Positions 39,697 through 50,862 of a DNA stretch of 64,000 nucleotides are shown here, one piece after another (the stretch's first letter is position 1; the number at the start of each line of letters is the position of its first letter). The notes beneath the pieces were generated by a model. The model ran no database searches, had not been told where the DNA came from, and saw only the letters and a program-made list of their open reading frames with translations. Origin of the DNA: Legionella rowbothamii (GTDB lineage Bacteria > Pseudomonadota > Gammaproteobacteria > Legionellales > Legionellaceae); contig NZ_CAAAIM010000002.1 of the NCBI RefSeq assembly GCF_900639985.1, positions 248,001 through 312,000 on the forward strand. The letters run 5' to 3'. The position numbers and the translations under genes are program-made.

Positions 39697-41621
39697 TGTG
39701 TGGATTTTCAGGTATTTTATCTCGAACGGATTGGACATCAGGGGCAGAGAAACTGTTGTTTGCTATGTGTCAGTCTATTGCACATCGAGGTCCTGATGAT
39801 CAAGGAATCTGGTTTGATGCTCAAGTCGGTATCGGATTAGCCCATACACGCCTTGCTATTGTGGATTTATCTCCAGCAGGACACCAACCGATGGCCTCAG
39901 TTACTGGTCGTTACATGATTGTTTTTAATGGGGAAATTTATAACCATTTACAATTGAGAGAGGAATTAGCTTTACAGACTTGGCGCGGCCATTCGGATAC
40001 AGAAACCTTGTTGGCAGGCTTTGAAGCCTGGGGCATTGAACAGACGATTGAACGCAGTATAGGTATGTTTGCGTTTGCTCTATGGGATAAACAATCGCAG
40101 ACGTTAACTTTAGGACGAGATAGAGCGGGCGAAAAACCACTGTACTATGGTTGGCAGAATGAAGCTTTTCTTTTTGGCTCGGAATTAAAAGCGCTAAAGG
40201 TACATCCTGATTTTAAAAAAGAACTTAATCCCGATGCCCTAGCTCTTTTTTTGCGTCATAACTATATTCCTGCGCCTCATTCAATTTATAAAAATATCCA
40301 CAAATTAGCGCCGGGATCGTTCTTACAGCTTTCTTTAAAAAATCCACAGCCGGTAGTGAAAAATTATTGGTCCGCAACCCAGACGGCTTTGACAGGTTTT
40401 TCCTCTCCATTTAAGGGAGATGCTAATGAAGCAATTGATGAACTAGAACGTTTGGCAAAAGATGCGATTGCCCAGCAAATGATGGCAGATGTGCCATTAG
40501 GTGCATTTCTTTCTGGAGGTATTGATTCCTCAACGGTGGTGGCATTAATGCAAGCACAATCCTCACGCCCAGTGCGTACTTTTTCGATTGGCTTTCATGA
40601 GACGAATTATAATGAGGCCAAATATGCTAAAGCGGTTGCTGATCATTTAGGAACCCAGCATACAGAGCTTTATGTGACGATTGAAGATGCCTTAGCGGTA
40701 ATTCCAAAATTATCCACCTTATATGATGAGCCTTTTTCTGATTCATCGCAAATACCTACTTTTTTAGTTTCTGAATTGGCGAAACAACAAGTCACTGTAG
40801 CCTTAAGTGGTGATGCGGGTGATGAATTATTTTGTGGTTATAATCGTTATACGATGACCTCAAAACTATGGAATAAAATTAATAAAGTACCTCTGCCCAT
40901 ACGCAGGGGAGCTGCAACCGTAATGCGACAGATTTCACCCAGAACCTGGGATCGGATTTCTTCCGTCCTCCCAGTTTTGAAGCATTACTCACAAGTAGGA
41001 AGTAAAGTGCACAAAGGGGCTTATGTTTTGGCCAGTGCTACGGTAAATGAAGCCTATCGTCGATTGGTTTCTCATCATGATAAACCTTACTCCTTACTGG
41101 TCTCTGAGGGGGTTGAGCCTAGTGTCTTTATGGACCAGCACCATGCTGACTTGTCCCAGCTTGATGATGTCAATCGGATGATGGCAATGGATTTTGTTTC
41201 TTATTTGCCCGACGATATTCTTGTCAAAGTAGACCGTGCGGCAATGGGGGTGTCGTTGGAGACCCGCGTGCCATTTTTAGATCATCGTTTAATCGCCTTT
41301 GCTTGGACTCTTCCTTTATCGATGAAGTTACGTGATGGCCAAAGTAAATGGCCTTTGCGTCAATTGTTAGATCGCTACGTCCCTCGTTCTTTAATCGAAC
41401 GCCCCAAAATGGGTTTTTCTATTCCTTTAGCCGAGTGGTTACGGGGGCCTTTGCGTGATTGGGCAGAGACGCTACTCAATGAACAGCGCCTACAAAAAGA
41501 AGGGATTTTTAATTCCGCAGCAATACGCTTAATGTGGCATCAACACTTGCATGGAAAAGGAAACTTCTCTGCATTGTTATGGAATATCTTAATGTTTCAA
41601 GCTTGGTGGCAGGCACAATAG
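39696..41621 (+). CDS. Asparagine synthase-like glutamine amidotransferase (WbpS-like)
   Basis: A 641-residue AsnB-family protein. The N-terminal class II glutaminase begins MCGFSGIL with the nucleophile Cys2. The synthetase domain has the PP-loop FLSGGIDSSTVVAL and SGDAGDELFCGYNRY. In O-antigen loci such enzymes (for example P. aeruginosa WbpS) amidate uronic acids. Here it follows the epimerase/dehydrogenase and glycosyltransferase genes and is coupled to the last by TAATG, so making a uronamide is more likely than free asparagine synthesis. Convergent with wzx. Confidence 0.9.
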   Translation: MCGFSGILSRTDWTSGAEKLLFAMCQSIAHRGPDDQGIWFDAQVGIGLAHTRLAIVDLSPAGHQPMASVTGRYMIVFNGEIYNHLQLREELALQTWRGHSDTETLLAGFEAWGIEQTIERSIGMFAFALWDKQSQTLTLGRDRAGEKPLYYGWQNEAFLFGSELKALKVHPDFKKELNPDALALFLRHNYIPAPHSIYKNIHKLAPGSFLQLSLKNPQPVVKNYWSATQTALTGFSSPFKGDANEAIDELERLAKDAIAQQMMADVPLGAFLSGGIDSSTVVALMQAQSSRPVRTFSIGFHETNYNEAKYAKAVADHLGTQHTELYVTIEDALAVIPKLSTLYDEPFSDSSQIPTFLVSELAKQQVTVALSGDAGDELFCGYNRYTMTSKLWNKINKVPLPIRRGAATVMRQISPRTWDRISSVLPVLKHYSQVGSKVHKGAYVLASATVNEAYRRLVSHHDKPYSLLVSEGVEPSVFMDQHHADLSQLDDVNRMMAMDFVSYLPDDILVKVDRAAMGVSLETRVPFLDHRLIAFAWTLPLSMKLRDGQSKWPLRQLLDRYVPRSLIERPKMGFSIPLAEWLRGPLRDWAETLLNEQRLQKEGIFNSAAIRLMWHQHLHGKGNFSALLWNILMFQAWWQAQ

Positions 41622-41775
41622 CTCTTTCCTGCGAATAGGGTGTTCCTCCAAGATTTAAGCCAGTCTCTCGACAAATACAACACTATAGCCTGGTTGCTTC
41701 CAATCAGGATTTCTTTAAACGGCAACTAAATTGAAAGAGAGGGCGGCTCAGCAAACATAATTTGTGCTGCTTGCG

Positions 41776-41798
41776 ATGCTGGCTTTATGGCCCAGCAT
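41776..41798. terminator. Possible hairpin between the amidotransferase gene and wzx
   Basis: ATGCTGG and CCAGCAT form a 7-bp stem with a 9-base loop, in the 189-base gap between two convergent genes. Modest stability; no strong T run. Confidence 0.4.
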
Positions 41799-41810
41799 GA
41801 GAAAATTGAA

Positions 41811-43364
41811 CTAAGAAAAAGTTGAAGAAGAGTGCCTTTTAACTTTCAGTCGTGCATCAAAAAACTTCCGTAACAGGCCTGCCACCAAAGAAAACTTAAC
41901 CAACAATAGATTCAACGACACACAACACAGAGAAATAAAACCAATCTTCAAAATCCAAGCTAACTTATTATCAGGTGTTGCAAGCAAGCCATTCATTGTC
42001 GCAACCGTCAGCAAGGAAAGTAATACAATAGGCAGCAAATCCACACACAACCAACGCAGATGAGTATTCTTTATAAAGCGACGGTGCACAAAGGCAGTCC
42101 AGATGAGAAAGAAACTAATATTTGCTAAAAACCATACCTTAGCGGCACCAATCATCCCAAAATGCAGTGTTGCCCAGATGATTGATGGAATAAGTACCAG
42201 AGCAAAACAGGTATTACCAATCAAATGTAAACGCATTGTGCCATTCGCATACTGCAAGTAATAGGGAAAGGTTGTAAATGCCAAGGCCGCATTGCCAAGG
42301 GCATACAAACGCAAGACGGGGGCTGTTGCCGTTGCAACACTAAGGTTATTGGTCCATAACCACAATACCTGTTCTGGAAAAAAAGCTAAAACAATACTGG
42401 CAGGGATAGTAATTGAGGCAACAAACTGTGTTGCTTGCCGATATAAAGTAAGGAGTTCCTTATCTTTGTCTTCAGCTTTCAATTTAGCCAAACGTGGCTG
42501 TAGTACCATACTAAATGGTGCACTAAATAGCATAACCCCACTTGCAGCTAGCACTCCTAAGGTAAAGTAACCGTACTCAGTAAGGGATAATAATTTGGAA
42601 AGAATCAATTTATCTGTTTGCGTGATGACTATCCAAATGGAGGAGGTTACGGCAATGCTTAGTGCAAAGGGGAGGATGGGTTTGATGCTGGCTACTAGAT
42701 CAGCAAGCCTCCATGAGAGTTTTTGTTCCTGAGGAAGGCTTGGGAATTCGCGAATGGCCTTGCTGGCAAGAAAGACTAACTCAAAAAGAGAAATAATGAT
42801 TTGGTATAAAAAGAATAAAAAGGGTGTGGTGCCAATATAGATTAAAACCAATAAGACGCCTACGTACCGTAAGGTAGTAAAGACCCAAGTGTAATAACTT
42901 AACCAAACAAAACGCTCTGCACCGATTACGGTATAGCGGTATAAACCGCACATCCAGCGCAGTCCGATACTGGCGGCCATTAACTGTAAGGCAACTTGGA
43001 TTTCATGTGCTGGAATGGTTTGCGCCTGCAGCCAAGAATGAGAGATATACGGCGCCAATAAAAACAAGGCCCCCGTACCAAGGAACATAATAATGAAAAA
43101 CAGTAACTGCAGCACCCGTAATAATTCGCGGTAATTTCGTGCGCTTAGTGCGCCAGCACGCATTCGTGCGGTTTCGCGCGAAATACTGGGACTTAAGCCT
43201 AAATCAAGAATATTAAACCAGCTTTGTAAGGCGGTAAAAAAACCAACCAGGCCATAAGCCTCTGCCCCCATGTATTTGAGGTATAGGGGTAAGATGAGGA
43301 TGCCGGCCAACGTCATATAAATCTGACTGGCATAATTAGCAATAAGATTTTTTTTAAAACTCAC
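41811..43364 (-). CDS. wzx: Oligosaccharide flippase Wzx
   Basis: Moves lipid-linked repeat units across the inner membrane. 517 residues with about 12-14 membrane spans. The N-terminus (NLIANYASQIYMTLAGILIL, then YLKYMGAEAYGLVGFFT) is the classic start of the polysaccharide-transport/MATE-like family. It is transcribed against the rest of the locus, convergent with the amidotransferase gene and divergent from wzz. No recognisable substrate signature. Confidence 0.9.
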   Translation of the reverse strand: MSFKKNLIANYASQIYMTLAGILILPLYLKYMGAEAYGLVGFFTALQSWFNILDLGLSPSISRETARMRAGALSARNYRELLRVLQLLFFIIMFLGTGALFLLAPYISHSWLQAQTIPAHEIQVALQLMAASIGLRWMCGLYRYTVIGAERFVWLSYYTWVFTTLRYVGVLLVLIYIGTTPFLFFLYQIIISLFELVFLASKAIREFPSLPQEQKLSWRLADLVASIKPILPFALSIAVTSSIWIVITQTDKLILSKLLSLTEYGYFTLGVLAASGVMLFSAPFSMVLQPRLAKLKAEDKDKELLTLYRQATQFVASITIPASIVLAFFPEQVLWLWTNNLSVATATAPVLRLYALGNAALAFTTFPYYLQYANGTMRLHLIGNTCFALVLIPSIIWATLHFGMIGAAKVWFLANISFFLIWTAFVHRRFIKNTHLRWLCVDLLPIVLLSLLTVATMNGLLATPDNKLAWILKIGFISLCCVSLNLLLVKFSLVAGLLRKFFDARLKVKRHSSSTFS

Positions 43365-43532
43365 TTCGATCCTGGCTTGCGAAAAGTCGATTACATACTG
43401 CCTGCATTAAGGAATGATAATACGTAATTTTTATTTTCTGTCAACAACCTCGAAAGCCTATTCTTTGACAAAGGAGGCATTACTATTTAGTATCCAGCCT
43501 ACATCTTTTAAGTTAATCCACGACTGGAGTAG

Positions 43533-44591
43533 TTGACGATGCAAACAGAAGGTATTGGCGATAACCCTGATATCAGTATGATGGACATGCTCCGTGCTTT
43601 TTATCAGAACAAAGTATTGATTAGTTTATGCACCTTGTTGGGATTCATCTTAGGTTGTGCCGCTATTTATTTTAGTACTCCAGTCTATGAGGCTAAAATT
43701 AGACTTGTTTCTGCAAGTGAAGGGGAGATTGCGGAGCTTAATCAAGGACGCTCCTGGGATAATTCACCACTACAACCGCTCACAGTTAAGGATGTTAATA
43801 GTGTATTTAATGATGTTTTGTTATCGGAAGAAGCAAAACATTATTTTTTTGAACATTATTATCTCCCTGGCTTGCCCGAAAGCGCAAAAAAAGGGCGTAC
43901 TACAACCCAACTTTATACTGCTTTTACTCATATTTTTTCCGTTGTACCTAATCCGAAACAAACGAATGATCGTTTTTTAAAATATACGGTTGCAATTCGG
44001 GGTTTAGATGCCAAGCTGACCACGACATGGCTAACCCAATTTATTAGTGTTGTGAAGTCGCAATCCCTAAACACGTTACTAAAAGACATGCAGCAACAGA
44101 ATAGTGTATTGGTTAATAATTTACGCCATCAAATAGACATTGCGCGCAAAACAGCCCGAGCTAAACGGATAGACCGCATTACCCAGTTAAAAGAGAAAGT
44201 ACATACGCTGCAGTTGGCCAGCGCACGTACCTTTTGGGATGATGAGGCCATAATGAATGACGCCAATGAATCGCCATTTACTATGGAAATGATGCAGGCG
44301 GAAATAAAAAATTTATCAAAGCGTACATCGGATGATGCCTTTATTCCTAATCTACGTGACTTGCAAGCTAAACTCGCTTATTACCAGTCATTTAAAATTG
44401 ATATAGATAAGGTTGCGGTATTTCATCAGGATGGTGTTCTGGCAATCCCAGTTGATCCCATCTCACCCCGGAAAAGATTAATGCTAATGGTGTCTTTAGT
44501 TTCGGGAATGTTTGTAGGCGTTCTCTTGGTTATGCTGCAAATTGCCTGGCGTAAAAATACAGCTAAGGTAGCCGGTATTAGTGCAGCATAA
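43533..44591 (+). CDS. wzz: Polysaccharide chain-length determinant Wzz
   Basis: Sets the number of repeat units polymerised by Wzy. 352 residues with the Wzz layout: a first membrane helix (VLISLCTLLGFILGCAAIYF, about 28-47), a large periplasmic region with coiled-coil helices (about 180-290), and a Pro-rich segment (IPVDPISPRKR) leading into a second helix (LMLMVSLVSGMFVGVLLVML). GGAG ribosome binding site. It is separate from the main operon, and a palindrome at 44801 follows. Confidence 0.9.
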   Translation: MTMQTEGIGDNPDISMMDMLRAFYQNKVLISLCTLLGFILGCAAIYFSTPVYEAKIRLVSASEGEIAELNQGRSWDNSPLQPLTVKDVNSVFNDVLLSEEAKHYFFEHYYLPGLPESAKKGRTTTQLYTAFTHIFSVVPNPKQTNDRFLKYTVAIRGLDAKLTTTWLTQFISVVKSQSLNTLLKDMQQQNSVLVNNLRHQIDIARKTARAKRIDRITQLKEKVHTLQLASARTFWDDEAIMNDANESPFTMEMMQAEIKNLSKRTSDDAFIPNLRDLQAKLAYYQSFKIDIDKVAVFHQDGVLAIPVDPISPRKRLMLMVSLVSGMFVGVLLVMLQIAWRKNTAKVAGISAA

Positions 44592-44800
44592 TACGGGATC
44601 ATGCCCTTTAATTCAGATGTCCAAAGCGTGATCAGTTTTACTTAAAGGGGAGATTTTGTTTCTAAAAGCGATATTTCATTCATAAAAAATTCTAATGACA
44701 ATGAGTTTAAGTTATTGGAATGCGATAATAAGAACCAATTAAATTCAGCGTAGCGTAGATAGTGGCACTTATTTAAGATTTTTTCCAAATAATACCTCCG

Positions 44801-44827
44801 AATTACCGCGGTCAAGCCGCGGTAATT
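44801..44827. terminator. Bidirectional ACCGCGGT-type terminator
   Basis: Perfect 11-bp stem AATTACCGCGG with its complement and loop TCAAG, between the convergent wzz and pyk. Same core as the palindromes at 14704 and 33645. Confidence 0.8.
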
Positions 44828-44859
44828 GGGTCCTAAAAATGAAATTAGGTATCCTCGAC

Positions 44860-46281
44860 CTATAGTTTAATAATTTCCATACTATTAGTTCCTCCTGGAG
44901 TACCAATAGCACTACCACGCGTCAACAAAATAAATCCTTTCTTCTCAATATGCTGAGCCGCAAGTAATTCATTAATGACTTGTTGGTTTAAATTTTCTAC
45001 CGCAAAGCGATGATAATCCATAAATACCGGCACTACATTCTGCACCAAACTCAGACGACCAATAGTGCGCTTATTTGCGGAAATCGCAATAATCGGTACG
45101 GTACTTTGTTGTCTGGAAATCCATACGGCTGTATCTCCAGATTCAGTAAGGGTCACAATCGCTTTAATCGGAAAATGATTTGCCGCGTGCATGGTCGCCA
45201 TCGCTATTGCTTGGTCAGCACGTTGGTAATGACAAGCTTCAGAAGTACTATCATAATAAAAGCTCGCATGCTTCTCCGCACTTAAACAAATCTTATTAAC
45301 CATAGTCAGTACTTTTACTGGAAACTGTCCACTAGCCGTTTCTGCTGAGAGCATTACCGCATCGGTTCCATCTAAGATGGCGTTAGCAACATCGGAAACT
45401 TCAGCACGAGTCGGTTGGGGATTACTAATCATCGACTCCATCATTTGGGTTGCAGTAATCACTACTTTATCCAAACGACGCGCCTGGCCAATAATCTGTT
45501 TTTGAATCGCAGGCACTTCTGCAGCCCCTACCTCAACCCCCAAATCGCCGCGTGCAACCATAATGGCATCGGATTCTTGAATGATTTCTGTTAAACGGGC
45601 TAAAGCTTCACTACGCTCAATTTTGGCTATGATTGGGGTAGGGAGGCCACCATACTCTCGCATTAACGCACGAGCGTTGCGAATGTCCTCGGCATCCTTT
45701 ACAAAGGATAGGCTGATGTAATCTACCTGTGCAGCCAGTGCTGTACGTAGATCCTTTTTATCTTTTTCAGTTAAGGTGCGGGCCGCTAATCCCCCGCCTT
45801 TTCTATTTAAGCCTTTCAGATTGGTTAAGACACCACCCTCAATAACGGTACAATGAATTTTTGAACCGTAAATTTGCGTTACTTGTAATTCAATTAAACC
45901 ATCGTTAATAAGCAACAAATCACCTGGTGCTAATTCTTTATTTAAATTAGGATAAGCGACTGAAACCCAGTGTTCATCTCCTAACTCATTGGTATCCTCA
46001 CAATCCAAAGTAAAATCTTGCCCCTCACGAAGGGTAATGGATTTATCTTTAAAGCGGCCTATGCGTATTTTAGGGCCTTGTAAATCGGCCATCACCGCTA
46101 GGGGGCGTTCTAATTCTTCGGCAATTTGCCGCACTAAAGCGATTAACTCTATGGCAGAAGCATCTGCATGCGAAAAATTGATGCGTACCACGTCAACCCC
46201 AGCGATTAACATGGCACGAAGTGTTACAGGGTCATTACTAGCTGGCCCTAAAGTGGCAACGATTTTAGTTTGACGTAACAT
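44860..46281 (-). CDS. pyk: Pyruvate kinase
   Basis: Converts phosphoenolpyruvate and ADP to pyruvate and ATP. The 473-residue protein starts [15 protein letters not shown]. It has the metal/substrate site [11 protein letters not shown] with the catalytic Lys, and the signature [12 protein letters not shown] followed by [18 protein letters not shown] start at the ATG at 46281, which has AGGAG ten bases upstream and overlaps the end of pgk by 17 bases; an in-frame ATG at 46308 would add nine atypical residues. Last gene of tkt-gap-pgk-pyk. Confidence 0.97.
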   Translation of the reverse strand: MLRQTKIVATLGPASNDPVTLRAMLIAGVDVVRINFSHADASAIELIALVRQIAEELERPLAVMADLQGPKIRIGRFKDKSITLREGQDFTLDCEDTNELGDEHWVSVAYPNLNKELAPGDLLLINDGLIELQVTQIYGSKIHCTVIEGGVLTNLKGLNRKGGGLAARTLTEKDKKDLRTALAAQVDYISLSFVKDAEDIRNARALMREYGGLPTPIIAKIERSEALARLTEIIQESDAIMVARGDLGVEVGAAEVPAIQKQIIGQARRLDKVVITATQMMESMISNPQPTRAEVSDVANAILDGTDAVMLSAETASGQFPVKVLTMVNKICLSAEKHASFYYDSTSEACHYQRADQAIAMATMHAANHFPIKAIVTLTESGDTAVWISRQQSTVPIIAISANKRTIGRLSLVQNVVPVFMDYHRFAVENLNQQVINELLAAQHIEKKGFILLTRGSAIGTPGGTNSMEIIKL

Positions 46282-47455
46282 GTTGAGCGCGCTCCTGCAA
46301 AATAGCAACGGCGGGTAGTGTTTTGCCTTCTAAACACTCCAGAAATGCCCCACCCCCTGTGGAAATATAAGATATTTGCTGATTCAGATCATACAAATCA
46401 ATCGCAGCTAAAGTATCACCACCGCCAGCGATTGAAAATGCATCGCTTTCCGCAATGGCAATTGCTAAGGCGCGTGTGCCGTAAGCAAATTGGGCAAACT
46501 CAAAAACACCTACAGGCCCATTCCAGATGATAGTTTTGGCTTCATTAATAATATCTACATAGTCGCTGACAGTCACAGGTCCAATATCGAGAATCATATC
46601 GTCAGAAGCTACATTCTGCAGTGATTTGTTATACGCAGGGCAGGTTTCACTGAAGGTTTTGCCAACTACAACATCGGTAGGTAAAGGAATTCGGCAACCT
46701 TTTTCCTCTGCCAACTTAAGGATGGCGCGTGCTTCATCTAGTAAGTTTTCTTCATAAAGCGATACCCCAATTTCAAAGCCTTGGGCTTTCAAGAAGGTAT
46801 TTGCAATACCGCCTCCGGGAATCAGGTAATCGACCATTCCTACTAATTGTCTTAATAAGGTCAGTTTGGAGGACACTTTAGCACCACCAACAATAGCCAC
46901 GATCGGTTTTTGGGGGGCTTTCAGGACTTTTTTCAGCGCCTCGAGTTCTTTAACTAATAGCGGTCCAGCAACCGCAACTGGAGCAAATTTAGCTACTCCA
47001 TAGGTTGAGGCTTGGGCTCGATGTGCGGTACCAAAGGCATCCATGATGAATACATCACAAAGGCTAGCCAGTTTTCTTGCCAGTTGCTCATCATTGCTTT
47101 TTTCGCCGGGATTAAAGCGGACATTTTCACAAATCACTAGTTCACCAGGACGAGCGTCTACGCCATTGAGGTAATCAGTAACAAAATGGACTGGGTAATT
47201 TAAGTTTTGCTTTAAGTATTCAGCAACAGGGGCTAAAGAAAAGCGTTTTTCAAATTTGCCTTCTTCTGGTCGGCCAAGATGCGATAAGACCATTACAGCA
47301 GCCCCAGCGGCTAAAGCAGCCTCCAGGGTTGGTAAGGCTGCTTGCAAGCGTTGGTCGCTTGTAATTATCCCGTCTTTGATTGGCACGTTCAAATCTTCAC
47401 GAATTAGTACCCTCTTACCAGAAAGTTCTATATCGCTCATTTGGATCAGATTCAT
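46265..47455 (-). CDS. pgk: Phosphoglycerate kinase
   Basis: Transfers phosphate from 1,3-bisphosphoglycerate to ADP. The 396-residue two-lobed enzyme has the N-terminal substrate site [14 protein letters not shown] and [10 protein letters not shown], and the nucleotide site [10 protein letters not shown] near the C-terminus. It lies 19 bases after gap, overlaps pyk by 17 bases, and is co-transcribed with both. Confidence 0.97.
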   Translation of the reverse strand: MNLIQMSDIELSGKRVLIREDLNVPIKDGIITSDQRLQAALPTLEAALAAGAAVMVLSHLGRPEEGKFEKRFSLAPVAEYLKQNLNYPVHFVTDYLNGVDARPGELVICENVRFNPGEKSNDEQLARKLASLCDVFIMDAFGTAHRAQASTYGVAKFAPVAVAGPLLVKELEALKKVLKAPQKPIVAIVGGAKVSSKLTLLRQLVGMVDYLIPGGGIANTFLKAQGFEIGVSLYEENLLDEARAILKLAEEKGCRIPLPTDVVVGKTFSETCPAYNKSLQNVASDDMILDIGPVTVSDYVDIINEAKTIIWNGPVGVFEFAQFAYGTRALAIAIAESDAFSIAGGGDTLAAIDLYDLNQQISYISTGGGAFLECLEGKTLPAVAILQERAQHVTSN

Positions 47456-47474
47456 TATTATCTCCGCAAGGGGT

Positions 47475-48467
47475 TTAGCAGTTCATCATCTTATGCGCTG
47501 TATCTAACATACGATTGGAAAACCCCCATTCGTTATCATACCAAGCAACTATTTTTACCAACTTACCAAATACTTTAGTTTGCGTGGTATCAAAAATAGC
47601 TGAGGCAGGATTATGATTGAAATCAGAAGAAACTAAAGGCTCATCATTGATTTTCAATACATGACTTTGTGCTTTACTCACAATAGCATTTACTTCATCA
47701 ACAGTCGTTTCACGATTAGCCGTGAATGTTAGGTCAATTACCGAAACGTTAATTACGGGTACACGCATTGCAAAACCATCTAGTTTTCCTGCTAATTCGG
47801 GTAAAACTAATCCTACCGCTGCCGCAGCACCTGTTTTTGTAGGAATAATATTATGCGCTGCAGCACGTGCACGGTGCAAGTCTTTATGACTACCATCTAA
47901 AAGCACTTGGTCATTGGTGTAGGCATGTACTGTATTTAATAAACCATGTTCAATTCCTAGTGCATCATTTAATGGTTTAACTACTGGAGCTAAACAGTTT
48001 GTGGTACAGGACGCATTAGAAACCACAAGGTCGCTTGCTTTAAGTTGGTGGTCGTTAACGCCATATACAATTGTGGCATCAACATTTTTGCCTGGAGCAG
48101 AAATTAATACCTTTTTAGCTCCTGCGGTAATGTGCTTCATTGCTGATTCGCGATCCGTGAAATATCCAGTACATTCAAAAACCAGATCAATATTTAATTC
48201 TTTCCACGGTAGTTCTAACGGGTTGCGTTCAGCAGTAATCTGAATTGCATGGCCATCAATAAGCAGCATATTGCCTTCAGTAGTTACCTCACAAGGAAAA
48301 CGACCATGGGTTGTATCATGGCGGGTTAAATGGGAGGTTATTTCAATCCCTGATAAATCATTGATCGCAACGACTTCAAAGTCATTTTGTCGGTTGTATT
48401 CAAAAATAGATCTAAGGATACAACGACCAATGCGGCCATAGCCATTAATCGCGACACGTATAGTCAT
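47475..48467 (-). CDS. gap: Glyceraldehyde-3-phosphate dehydrogenase, type I
   Basis: Oxidises glyceraldehyde-3-phosphate with NAD and phosphate. 330 residues. The NAD-binding start is [14 protein letters not shown], the catalytic Cys is in [12 protein letters not shown], and the His partner is in [28 protein letters not shown] is the usual GapA-type signature. Erythrose-4-phosphate dehydrogenase is less likely. It lies between tkt and pgk. Confidence 0.96.
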   Translation of the reverse strand: MTIRVAINGYGRIGRCILRSIFEYNRQNDFEVVAINDLSGIEITSHLTRHDTTHGRFPCEVTTEGNMLLIDGHAIQITAERNPLELPWKELNIDLVFECTGYFTDRESAMKHITAGAKKVLISAPGKNVDATIVYGVNDHQLKASDLVVSNASCTTNCLAPVVKPLNDALGIEHGLLNTVHAYTNDQVLLDGSHKDLHRARAAAHNIIPTKTGAAAAVGLVLPELAGKLDGFAMRVPVINVSVIDLTFTANRETTVDEVNAIVSKAQSHVLKINDEPLVSSDFNHNPASAIFDTTQTKVFGKLVKIVAWYDNEWGFSNRMLDTAHKMMNC

Positions 48468-48514
48468 ACTACTTCTCCTTTGCTGCTCTTATAGCGCAGC
48501 GGTTTACATTATAA

Positions 48515-50518
48515 TTAGTTTGAGGTGGCAGTTAATGTTTCTAATGTTTTAACGATTCGTTCCACGGTAATCCCCAGCGCATGATAAGCTTGTGCTGCTG
48601 GAGCAGAGACACCGAAACGATCGAGGCCAATGACTGCACCATTTAATCCGACGAATTGATACCAATAAGCAGAGCTTGCTGCTTCAATTGCAATGCGTGT
48701 TTCAACATCTTTAGGTAACACTTGGTTTCTGTAACCAACATCTTGGGCTAAGAAGCGCTCCGCACAAGGCATGGAAACAACGCGAATTTTTAACCCTCGA
48801 GATTTTACTTGCTCTGCTGCGGCAAGAGCCAATTGCACCTCAGAACCGGTAGCAATCAAAATTGCATCAGGATGGCCATCACTCTCGACAAGGATGTAGC
48901 CGCCTTTTTTAATTAATTCCGCTGCGTTTTCCTGATGAGGCAAGGCAGGTAAATTTTGCCTAGAAAGCAATAATGATGTTGGGCCATTATGATGCTCTAA
49001 GGCTGTTTGCCAAGCTACAGCTGTTTCCATTAAGTCTGCTGGGCGCCACACGGTCATATCTGGAGTCATACGCAACATTGCCGCATGTTCAACAGGTTGA
49101 TGGGTTGGGCCATCCTCACCAAGACCAATAGAGTCATGGGTGAATACGTAAATAACACGCTGTTTCATTAGGGCACTTAAGCGTATGGCATTACGGGCAT
49201 AATCAGCAAAAACCAGGAAGGTTCCTGCATAAGGAATAAACCCACCATGAACGGCTATCCCATTCATGATGGCGGCCATAGCAAATTCGCGTACTCCATA
49301 ATACAAATAATTACCGGTAAAATCTTCATGGCTGATGGCTTTGCTGCCTGACCAATCGGTATTATTGGATCCAGTTAAATCAGCAGAGCCACCTAACATT
49401 TCCGGTAATAAGCTAGCGAAGTGCTCAATGCATTGTTGTGATGATTTACGTGTGGCAATCGCTTTTTCATTTTGCAGGCATTGTGTTAAAAATGCTTGGC
49501 TATGGCTATGCCAATCATCGGGAAGATCACCATTAATGCGGCGTAAAAATTCACGGTGTTCTAGCGGATGCTTTTGTTGGTAGTCATGTAACAGACTTAA
49601 CCATTCTTGTTCGTCATGTTCGCCTTGCTCTACGTGGTTCCATTGTTGATAGATGGTTTCGGGAATTACGAAGGGAGCATGATGCCAATGAAAGAATTCA
49701 CGGGTTTTTTCAATGTCTTTGGCACCTAAGGGCGAGCCATGTGATTTTTCACTACCGGCAACCGAGGAGCCCAGACCAATAATGGTATTGCAAATAATTA
49801 GTGTAGGTTGGCTGGTATTGGCACGCGCTTGGATAATTGCTTGCTCTATTGCCGGCATATCATGGCCATCAATGGCTTCAATTACTTGCCAATTATAGGC
49901 TTTAAAGCGAGCAGCAGTATCATCAGTAAACCAAGATTCGACCTTACCGTCGATGGAGATACCATTATTGTCATAAAACGCAATAAGTTTACCCAGTCCT
50001 AGAGTTCCAGCTAAAGAACAGGATTCATGAGATATCCCTTCCATTAAACAACCATCACCTAAGAAAACATAGGTATAATGGTCAACCAGGTCATATTCAT
50101 CTTGATTATAATGACTGGCTAAGGCTTTTTCTGCGAGTGCCATGCCTACTGCGTTTGCTAAACCTTGCCCTAACGGGCCGGTTGTGGTTTCTACTCCTGG
50201 AGTATGCCCCAATTCTGGATGTCCCGGAGTTTTAGAGTCTAACTGACGAAAGTTTTTAAGTTCGTCGATAGATAGATTATAGCCTGTTAAATGTAACAAT
50301 GAATAAAGCAACATCGAGCCATGGCCATTAGACAAGACAAAACGATCGCGGTTAAACCAATGTGGATTTTTAGGGTTATATCGTAAAAACTTTTTCCACA
50401 ATACCGTGGCAATATCAGCCATACCTAAAGGCATTCCAGGATGTCCTGATTGGGCTTGCTCAACGGCGTCTATACTTAAAATGCGGATGGCATTTGCTAA
50501 TTCTTGTGACAAGTTCAT
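48515..50518 (-). CDS. tkt: Transketolase
   Basis: A thiamine-diphosphate enzyme of the pentose phosphate pathway. The 667 residues (663 in E. coli) include [19 protein letters not shown] at the N-terminus, the ThDP-binding [13 protein letters not shown]...NNG motif, the pyrimidine-binding domain ([19 protein letters not shown]), and the C-terminal domain. First gene of the tkt-gap-pgk-pyk operon. The 344-base divergent region 50519-50862 upstream shows no other gene. Confidence 0.97.
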   Translation of the reverse strand: MNLSQELANAIRILSIDAVEQAQSGHPGMPLGMADIATVLWKKFLRYNPKNPHWFNRDRFVLSNGHGSMLLYSLLHLTGYNLSIDELKNFRQLDSKTPGHPELGHTPGVETTTGPLGQGLANAVGMALAEKALASHYNQDEYDLVDHYTYVFLGDGCLMEGISHESCSLAGTLGLGKLIAFYDNNGISIDGKVESWFTDDTAARFKAYNWQVIEAIDGHDMPAIEQAIIQARANTSQPTLIICNTIIGLGSSVAGSEKSHGSPLGAKDIEKTREFFHWHHAPFVIPETIYQQWNHVEQGEHDEQEWLSLLHDYQQKHPLEHREFLRRINGDLPDDWHSHSQAFLTQCLQNEKAIATRKSSQQCIEHFASLLPEMLGGSADLTGSNNTDWSGSKAISHEDFTGNYLYYGVREFAMAAIMNGIAVHGGFIPYAGTFLVFADYARNAIRLSALMKQRVIYVFTHDSIGLGEDGPTHQPVEHAAMLRMTPDMTVWRPADLMETAVAWQTALEHHNGPTSLLLSRQNLPALPHQENAAELIKKGGYILVESDGHPDAILIATGSEVQLALAAAEQVKSRGLKIRVVSMPCAERFLAQDVGYRNQVLPKDVETRIAIEAASSAYWYQFVGLNGAVIGLDRFGVSAPAAQAYHALGITVERIVKTLETLTATSN

Positions 50519-50862
50519 GTGCTCTCTTAATGCGCTGAGTGTGGTGCGCTATTGTCGCTCAGAAGACATGAATCAGCAAGAATACAAGCTCATTTTAAAT
50601 CATTCTTTTATGGCTCGCCCGGTGTTTTCTAGAGAATAATACCCTAAAAAGAATGGTTGAACTTATACCGAGATTTAGGATATAAGTGTTAACTGTAAGT
50701 ACAAATGACAATTTTAGAGACAGGGGAGTGTATTTGTAGACATGTTAATTTTACTTATTGTGTAATTTTTGATACAATCGGAACACATTTTTATCTTGCT
50801 TATTTGTTTTATGCATCATAATTATGTAGTTATTTGATATCCATTAAGTTATCTCGGACATC

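Noticed and set aside
39696..41621. Housekeeping asparagine synthetase
   Set aside because: Possible by family, but translational coupling to glycosyltransferase genes inside a Wzx/Wzy locus makes sugar amidation the better reading.
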